Positions 56,401 to 64,000 of a stretch of 64,000 bases of DNA are shown in pieces (position 1 is the stretch's first letter; each line of letters starts with the position of its first letter). Made by a program: the position numbers and the translations under genes. The notes under the pieces were generated by a model. It searched no databases. It was not told the DNA's origin and saw only the letters and a list, made by a program, of their open reading frames with translations. This DNA is from Nematostella vectensis. Taxonomy: Eukaryota > Cnidaria > Anthozoa > Actiniaria > Edwardsiidae. The DNA lies in NCBI RefSeq assembly GCF_932526225.1, contig NC_064041.1, forward strand, positions 1,004,699 through 1,068,698, given 5' to 3'.

Positions 56401-58221
56401 CTAGTGCCTACACGCGTGGAATAACACGCGTGAAATACACACACACATACTACATGCGAAAATCGCGCAGACTAAACGCAAACGCGGGAACCGCGCGTGT
56501 TTCGCGCCTTTAATAAAAACATAGAAGAAGTTGACAAATTATGTTATTGTGACAAGTTATTTTTATTTTTCGCCCAATCTCAGGGCAGTCCGTGTACAAG
56601 ATCCAAAGCCAGTACAGCACTTGCCACAATGACCGCGTGTGGAAGTACAAATGCAGGTCCAACCCTGCACTGCAGCGGGACTCTTACTGCAGCTGGTCAG
56701 ACTGGGTGAATGACTATGACAACCAAATGGTCATCTTCCACTGCCCACTCAGCGGGTTCATCACGGGATTTGACAGTTACCATAGCAACAGCTACCATGA
56801 CAGGTATGATCATTTTGAGGGGGATATTACCTAGAAAACTTCTAGCAATATTTGTCTAAAATAGCTTTTTGTCTGACTCGTATTTTACGGGAGCGCAAAT
56901 GAAGGGGGGATGAAGGGGAGTTCAAGAGCGAATTCAATAAGAGGGGAGTATCCAGAGGGCGTACCTCTACTTGGCAGCAAAAATGTAGGATCTAATTAAC
57001 GGTTCGGCAAATACTGTCCTTCTTCTACTGGGCCGTAACATGCCTCGAAATATTGGGGGCACAATACAGAAACATTAAGAAAATATTGGGGGGGGGGGAC
57101 AGCCACGCCCCTTCTGATGATACCTATGACTGCGCATCCTCTCTCAGCCAAACCCGGGTGCGCGACTGAATTGGTTTAATTCCTTCACAAAGCTGTCAAG
57201 GTAACTATGTCTAGTGTAACATGAGCGCTAAACATGGAAGAATTTTTATTCCCTCTTATCAGGAAGTTCCGGTTCAGGTGTTGCAATGACTTCCACTACT
57301 TCAAGCGCTACCAGTGCACCATCACCAGCTACCAAAGCAGCTGGCGGAGCAAGTTCAGCTTCTCCGTTCCGAGTGGGTATTACCTGAGTGGACTGACAAG
57401 CGTAAACAACAACTACTACGAGTAAGTGATTGATGGTGTACAAAACACCGAAAAGGCACGAGTGAGTGATTGATAGTCTAGAAAACACAATGTAGGAGGG
57501 GTGAAGAGATGTCGCTCCATAAACACTTGAATTCAATTTTTATAGGGCCTTCAGAGCCTTTCCCCCGTCATGCAAATGACAGTAGAATCGAAGTAGAAAT
57601 CCACTTCTTGGTGCACGGATCTTTATTTCTCGTTCAAAATTATTTTAGGGTGGGGGGGGGGGGGGGGGGGGGGGGAGTTGGGAGTTGGCACATGACAATA
57701 TACCCTCTCCCTGCTACGGCCCTTTGGCCAAAATGTAAATATTTTATCTTAGACAGGCACTATCACGGTGAAGAGTGATTTTAGCGTCATTTAGGCAATC
57801 TAAAAATCCGTCAAAATAACTATCAAGGTTTATTCAATGACCTTTGATCTTTCATATAAATACAACATTTTGGTCTGAACGCCTCACATCGGGCAGATGG
57901 AAATGGATTGAAAATAGTACTTTTAGGTTTCGGAACAGGCTGTGTCTTCACTCAAACCTTGAAATTGCATAAATAATCCAACAAGATTCTTTGCATGAAA
58001 TCGCTTTTACGGGGAATTGGTTCATTTCTATTTAATACGATTGGGCGAAGTAATCAGGAAGATTTTACGTTGTTTTGTTACACACTTTTTCATATTTGTT
58101 TTAAACTTTCTTAGAACAAGCGTGCGAGTGCCCCTTTATCTTATTCGTACGCTTTTCTGTTGTCAGGGACCGTCGCTGGAAGTACGAGTATTGCAAAACG
58201 ACCGCGAAGCAGCATGGGTAA
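53300..58221 (+). CDS. Dermatopontin-like secreted protein, gene C (4 coding exons)
   Basis: Exons 53300-53474, 56584-56803, 57263-57421 and 58167-58221 join in phase to 609 nt (202 aa). Signal peptide MRSKCLVTLLLVALIVMDHV, then seven consecutive arginines before the first Cys (WRRRRRRRC), DRVWKYKC, SGFITGFDSYHSN, KFRFRCC, VPSGYYLSGLTSV and DRRWKYEYC. It is more diverged from A and B than they are from each other, but has the same intron positions and phases. Intron 2 carries the 2.3-kb 12-bp repeat array. All donors are strong (GTAAGT, GTATGA, GTAAGT). Predicted extracellular; its partner is unknown. Confidence 0.88.
53873..56190 (+). repeat. 12-bp satellite in intron 2 of gene C
   Basis: About 190 copies of ATAGAGGCTAAG with AGA, GGA and TGAA variants. 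Longer segments are duplicated inside it: about 55330-55520 and about 55590-55760 share the rare variants ATACAGGC, AAGACAG and ATAAAGCC. The 767- and 541-residue open frames (minus strand) and the plus-strand frame arise only because 12 is a multiple of three. Confidence 0.95.
56584..56803 (+). CDS. Gene C exon 3
   Basis: Acceptor TCTCAG ends at 56583; 220 nt, three codons longer than in A and B; donor GTATGA. Confidence 0.87.
57263..57421 (+). CDS. Gene C exon 4
   Basis: Acceptor TTATCAG ends at 57262; 159 nt; donor GTAAGT at 57422. Confidence 0.87.
57652..57675 (+). repeat. 24-base G homopolymer in intron 4 of gene C
   Basis: Uninterrupted G run; its length is likely unstable and hard to sequence. 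Confidence 0.9.
58167..58221 (+). CDS. Gene C exon 5
   Basis: Acceptor TTGTCAG ends at 58166; DRRWKYEYC then a short tail; TAA at 58219-58221. Confidence 0.87.
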
Positions 58222-58461
58222 TGGTGACTGGTCAGCGATGGCTTGCTTGAATACAGAGAAAAATGAGAATACAGAAAAAAATGATTTAAGTAAAACTTGC
58301 TGCTGTTTAAAAACAGCTAACGGAGAACTCTCCTAACACGAAACCATTTAAAAATTGTTAGTTTTCATGACACTAAGCCACGAGCTAGAACCTCTTATTG
58401 ACAATGTCCTTCTGTTTGCTTGGAGTCTGATTTCTTGTTATAATTAAAGGATTTGATGATG

Positions 58462-58467
58462 AATAAA
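58462..58467 (+). promoter_or_regulatory. Polyadenylation signal of gene C
   Basis: AATAAA, 241 bp after the stop; a second overlapping AATAAA-like string follows. Confidence 0.55.
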
Positions 58468-58819
58468 AATAAAGCATTGAACTATGTTTTGAGTTATATC
58501 AGTCAGTGTGACATTTTGATGAACACATCAAAATGTAAGGGCGGTTGGAATAGTGTTGGTCAAGCGAAAGCCTTCTTTTTCATGTTTCGTTACAAATACA
58601 AATACATGCGAGTCAACGAAGTCGATTGCTTCATCTTCATTTGCAATCATTTGCATTTGCATATGAAAAGAACAGAGCTTTTTTAGTAGCCTGCTAGCCG
58701 GCTCTCATTGTGAAATATTCGGAAATGTTTTATTTTCGAATATTGGGAACCCTGTGCGCGCGCGAAGGCCAAATCCATAGCCTGTGTATCACTGAAATGC
58801 TTTCTAAGTAACGGTGGAC

Positions 58820-59317
58820 CATAGTAAAGCTGGCAGGCAACTCAGCAGGCAACTCGGTGAAGTTAGCAGGCAACTCAAATGTGATAATTTGTGTAATATC
58901 TCGGCAGGTATATGGCCGATTGTCACGAAATTTTGACACGATTGTACAAAAAGTACAACAAACATATTCATGCATGTATGATATCAAATATTATTAATCA
59001 CGTGACTGTGTGACGTTGAACGTTCCAGCAGGCAAGTCGTTACATCACAATTGTCGCGATATCTACGTCCCCTTTTTACCGATAGTCATCAAACTTTAAC
59101 CTAAGTGTACAAATGTAATAACGAAGACAACGCCGTATTAGTTATTCTCATGACGTCATCAATCACGTGACCGTGGGAAAAAACATTTTCTCGAGTTCCT
59201 ATTGAGAAAACATTACGAAACTTTCGAAATATGACAAATAGCACATGGGATTTTACAATCATGAACTTTTAAAATATGACGTCATCAATCACGTGACCGT
59301 GGGAAAAAAGTCGATAT
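58820..59317 (+). repeat. Diverged edge of the 117-bp satellite
   Basis: Scattered GCAGGCAACTC motifs (58828, 58842, 58866) and a duplicated block with GACGTCATCAATCACGTGAC (59152 and 59279) look like decayed satellite monomers. Confidence 0.55.
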
Positions 59318-61768
59318 CTAGAGTTCTGACTGAAATAACATTGCAAAACTTTCGAAATACGACAAATTATGTATGTCGTTATTAAAGCCTAACTTTTTTG
59401 GAATGTTTTCGTGATTTACTTTTATAAAAACTTTTAGCAGGCAACTTGACAGTACAGCAGGTAACTCGTGATGCAGTGGGAATATCGTATTCGTCGTTAT
59501 TAAAGCTTCACTTTTTTGGCATTTGTAAGTGATTAACTCGAATAGAAACATATACTGGAAATATCGTATTCGTCGTTGTTAAATGTTCACTTTTTGGTAT
59601 TTATACGTGATATACTTTAATAAAAACATATAGCAGGCAACTCGACAGTACAGCAGGTAACTCGTTATGCGCTGGGAATATCGTATTCGTCGTTGTTAAA
59701 TGTTCACTTTTTGGTATTTGTACATGTTTTCTTTTAATAAAAACATATAGCAGGCAACTCGACAGTACAGCAGGTAACTCGTTATGCACTGGGAATATCG
59801 TATTCGTCGTTGTTAAATGTTCACTTTTTAGTATTTATACGTGATGTACTTTAATAAAAACATATAGCAGGCAACTCGACAGTACAGCAGGTAACTCGTT
59901 ATGCGCTGGGAATATCGTATTCGTCGTTGTTAAATGTTCACTTTTTGGTATTTGTACATGATTTACTTTAATAAAAACATATAGCAGGCAACTCGACAGT
60001 ACAGCAGGTAACTCGTTATGCACTGGGAATATCGTATTCGTCGTTGTTAAATGTTCACTTTTTAGTATTTATACGTGATTTACTTTAATAAAAACATATA
60101 GCAGGCAACTCTACAGTACAGCAGGTAACTCGTTATGCGCTGGGAATATCGTATTCGTCGTCATTCAAGCTTCACTTTTTTGGAATTTGTACGTGATTTA
60201 CTTTAATAAAAACATATAGCAGGCAACTCGACAGTACAGCAGGTAACTCGTTATGCGCTGAGAATATCGTATTCGTCGTTATTGAAGCTTCACTTTTTCG
60301 TATTTGTACATGATTTACTTTAATAAAAACATATAGCAGGCAACTCGACAGTACAGCAGGTAACTCGTTATGCGCTGGGAATATCGTATTCGTCGTTGTT
60401 AAGCTTCACTTTTTTGGAATTTGTACGTGATTTACTTTAATAAAAACATATAGCAGGCAACTCGACAGTACAGCAGGTAACTCGTTATGCGCTTTGAATA
60501 TCGTATCCGTCGTTATTGGAGCTTCATTTTTTCGTATTTGTACATGATTTACTTTAATAAAAACATATAGCAGGCAACTCGACAGTACAGCAGGTAACTC
60601 GTTATGCGCTGGGAATATCGTATTCGTCGTTGTTAAATGTTCACTTTTTGGTATTTATACGTGATTTACTTTAATAAAAACATATAGCAGGCAACTCGAC
60701 AGTACAGCAGGTAACTCGATATGCGCTGGGAATATCGTATTCGTCGTTGTTAAATGTTCACTTTTTGGTATTTGTACATGATTTACTTTAATAAAAACAT
60801 ATAGCAGACAACTCGACAGTACAGCAGGTAACTCGTTATGCACTGGGAATATCGTATTCGTCGTTATTGAAGCTTCACTTTTTCGTATTTGTACGTGATT
60901 TACTTTAATAAAAACATATAGCAGGCAACTCGACAGTACAGCAGGTAACTCGTTATGCACTGGGAATATCGTATTCGTCGTCATTCAAGCTTCACTTTTT
61001 TGGAATTTGTACGTGATTTACTTTAATAAAAACATATAGCAGGCAACTCGACAGTACAGCAGGTAACTCGTTATGCACTGGGAATATAGTATTCGTCGTC
61101 ATTCAAGCTTCACTTTTTTGGAATTTGTACGTGATTTACTTTAATAAAAACATATAGCAGGAAACTCGACAGTACAGCAGGTAACTCGTTATGCGCTTTG
61201 AATATCGTATCCGTCGTTTTTGGAGCTTCATTTTTTCGTATTTGTACATGATTTACTTTAATAAAAACATATAGCAGGCAACTCGACAGTACAGCAGGTA
61301 ACTCGTTATGCGCTGGGAATATCGTATTCGTCGTCATTCAAGCTTCACTTTTTTGGAATTTGTACGTGATTTACTTTAATAAAAACATATAGCAGGCAAC
61401 TCGACAGTACAGCAGGTAACTCGTTATGCACTGGGAATATCGTATTCGTCGTCATTCAAGCTTCACTTTTTTGGAATTTGTACGTGATTTACTTTAATAA
61501 AAACATATAGCAGGCAACTCGACAATACAGCAGGTAACTCGTTATGCACTGGGAATATAGAATTCGTCGTCATTCAAGCTTCACTTTTTTGGAATTTGTA
61601 CGTGATTTACTTTAATAAAAACAATTAGCAGGAAACTCGACAGTACAGCAGGTAACTCGTTATGCGCTTTGAATATCGTATCCGTCGTTATTGGAGCTTC
61701 ATTTTTTCGTATTTGTACATGATTTACTTTAATAAAAACATATAGCAGGCAACTCGACAGTACAGCAA
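59318..61768 (+). repeat. About 117-bp satellite, left orientation
   Basis: About 21 monomers of about 117 bp: AACATATAGCAGGCAACTCG, ACAGTACAGCAGGTAACTCG, then GAATATCGTATTCGTCGT and GTGATTTACTTTAATAAA. At least three monomer types alternate (TTAAATGTTCAC, TTCAAGCTTCAC, TTGGAGCTTCATT). Short open frames on the minus strand come from the repeat. Confidence 0.93.
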
Positions 61769-64000
61769 GTTGCATAACGAGTTACCTGCTGTACTGTCGA
61801 GTTGCCTGCTATATGTTTTTATTAAAGTAAATCATGTACAAATACGAAAAAATGAAGCTCCAATAACGACGGATACGATATTCAAAGCGCATAACGAGTT
61901 ACCTGCTGTACTGTCGAGTTTCCTGCTATATGTTTTTATTAAAGTAAATCACGTACAAATTCCAAAAAAGTGAAGCTTGAATGACGACGAATACTATATT
62001 CCCAGTGCATAACGAGTTACCTGCTGTATTGTCGAGTTGCCTGCTATATGTTTTTATTAAAGTAAATCACGTACAAATTCCAAAAAAGTGAAGCTTGAAT
62101 GACGACGAATACGATATTCCCAGTGCATAACGAGTTACCTGCTGTACTGTCGAGTTGCCTGCTATATGTTTTTATTAAAGTTAATCACGTACAAATTCCA
62201 AAAAAGTGAAGCTTGAATGACGACGAATACGATATTCCCAGCGCATAACGAGTTACCTGCTGTACTGTCGAGTTGCCTGCTATATGTTTTTATTAAAGTA
62301 AATCATGTACAAATACGAAAAAATGAAGCTCCAATAACGACGGATACGATATTCAAAGCGCATAACGAGTTACCTGCTGTACTGTCGAGTTTCCTGCTAT
62401 ATGTTTTTATTAAAGTAAATCACGTACAAATTCCAAAAAAGTGAAGCTTGAATGACGACGAATACGATATTCCCAGCGCATAACGAGTTACCTGCTGTAC
62501 TGTCGAGTTTCCTGCTATATGTTTTTATTAAAGTAAATCACGTACAAATTCCAAAAATGTGAAGCTTGAATGACGACGAATACTATATTCCCAGTGCATA
62601 ACGAGTTACCTGCTGTACTGTCGAGTTGCCTGCTATATGTTTTTATTAAAGTAAATCATGTACAAATACGAAAAAGTGAAGCTTCAATAACGACGAATAC
62701 GATATTCCCAGTGCATAACGAGTTACCTGCTGTACTGTCGAGTTCTCTGCTATATGTTTTTATTAAAGTAAATCACGTACAAATTCCAAAAAAGTGAAGC
62801 TTGAATGACGACGAATACGATATTCCCAGCGCATAACGAGTTACCTGCTGTACTGTCGAGTTGCCTGCTATATGTTTTTATTAAAGTAAATCATGTACAA
62901 ATACGAAAAAATGAAGCTCCAATAACGACGGATACGATATTCAAAGCGCATAACGAGTTACCTGCTGTACTGTCGAGTTTCCTGCTATATGTTTTTATTA
63001 AAGTAAATCACGTACAAATTCCAAAAACGTGAAGCTTGAATGACGACGAATACTATATTCCCAGTGCATAACGAGTTACCTGCTGTACTGTCGAGTTGCC
63101 TGCTATATGTTTTTATTAAAGTAAATCATGTACAAATACGAAAAAGTGAAGCTTCAATAACGACGAATACGATATTCCCAGTGCATAACGAGTTACCTGC
63201 TGTACTGTCGAGTTGTCTGCTATATGTTTTTATTAAAGTAAATCACGTACAAATTCCAAAAAAGTGAAGCTTGAATGACGACGAATACGATATTCCCAGC
63301 GCATAACGAGTTACCTGCTGTACTGTCGAGTTGCCTGCTATATGTTTTTATTAAAGTAAATCATGTACAAATACGAAAAAATGAAGCTCCAATAACGACG
63401 GATACGATATTCAAAGCGCATAACGAGTTACCTGCTGTACTGTCGAGTTTCCTGCTATATGTTTTTATTAAAGTAAATCACGTACAAATTCCAAAAAAGT
63501 GAAGCTTGAATGACGACGAATACTATATTCCCAGTGCATAACGAGTTACCTGCTGTACTGTAGTGTTGCCTGCTATATGTTTTTATTAAAGTAAATCACG
63601 TATAAATACTAAAAAGTGAACATTTAACAACGACGAATACGATATTCCCAGTGCATAACGAGTTACCTGCTGTACTGTCGAGTTGCCTGCTATATGTTTT
63701 TATTAAAGTAAATCACGTACAAATTCCAAAAAAGTGAAGCTTGAATGACGACGAATACGATATTCCCAGCGCATAACGAGTTACCTGCTTGTCGAGTTGC
63801 CTGCTATATGTTTTTATTAAAGTAAATCACGTATAAATACCAAAAAGTGAACATTTAACAACGACGAATACGATATTCCCAGCGCATAACGAGTTACCTG
63901 CTGTACTGTCGAGTTGCCTGCTATATGTTTTTATTAAAGTAAATCACGTACAAATTCCAAAAAAGTGAAGCTTGAATGACGACGAATACGATATTCCCAG
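61769..64000 (-). repeat. About 117-bp satellite, inverted orientation, to the window end
   Basis: The same monomers in reverse complement. Dimers give a 235-bp period (frames starting at 62570, 62805, 63040 and 63275), and alternating dimer types give about 470 bp. The array continues past the window. Confidence 0.93.

Noticed and set aside
59601-63502. Family of 60-109-residue frames (NELPAVLSSCLLYVFIKVN)
   Set aside because: Each copy is the 117-bp satellite read through; no start context or flanking gene structure.

Overview
The window is animal nuclear DNA. It has spliced genes with GT..AG introns, LTR retrotransposons of the BEL/Pao and Ty3/gypsy types, several TIR DNA-element families and many satellites. 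The host genes are small secreted dermatopontin-family proteins and an EGF/mucin membrane protein. A cnidarian such as a sea anemone, or another marine invertebrate, would fit, but nothing here fixes the species.

Host genes. Three plus-strand dermatopontin-like genes share one architecture: a non-coding exon 1 and four coding exons with conserved boundaries and phases. Gene A lies at about 7.5-13.1 kb, gene B at about 34.2-50.3 kb and gene C at about 52.0-58.5 kb. A truncated fourth copy (psi-D, 13.56-14.01 kb) resembles gene C, so the locus looks like a duplicated two-gene block: A + psi-D and B + C. Between the blocks, on the minus strand, are three exons of a membrane protein: two EGF-like domains around a Thr/Pro mucin stalk (28.8-30.2 kb), a furin-like site and transmembrane helix (26.9-27.3 kb), and a cytoplasmic tail with many YxxL/I/V motifs and two PPxY motifs (20.55-21.5 kb). 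Its 5' part was not found.

Mobile DNA. 0.23-6.81 kb is a TTAA-flanked, piggyBac-like non-autonomous element interrupted by a BEL/Pao element with 5-bp target duplications and near-identical LTRs. 14.14-18.67 kb is a degraded minus-strand gypsy element, and 21.59-25.76 kb is a degraded plus-strand gypsy element inside the receptor intron. 30.4-32.8 kb holds five small TIR elements, one with a 9-bp target duplication. Intron 4 of gene B carries a composite of about 12.5 kb (37.43-49.98 kb) built from direct and inverted copies of units that each begin with the same motif of about 45 bp. It has large inverted arms meeting near 46.18 kb and a strong strand-specific G/T (mirrored as A/C) bias.

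Tandem repeats. There are many unrelated arrays: 30 bp at 8.35 kb, 25 bp at 9.45-12.07 kb, 30 bp at 19.0 kb, 41 bp at 25.96 kb, 31 bp at 27.43 kb, about 63 bp at 27.93 kb, 18 bp coding at 28.96 kb, 12 bp at 53.87-56.19 kb, and a satellite of about 117 bp from 59.3 kb to the window end that flips orientation at about 61.77 kb. Most long open frames in the window are by-products of these arrays.
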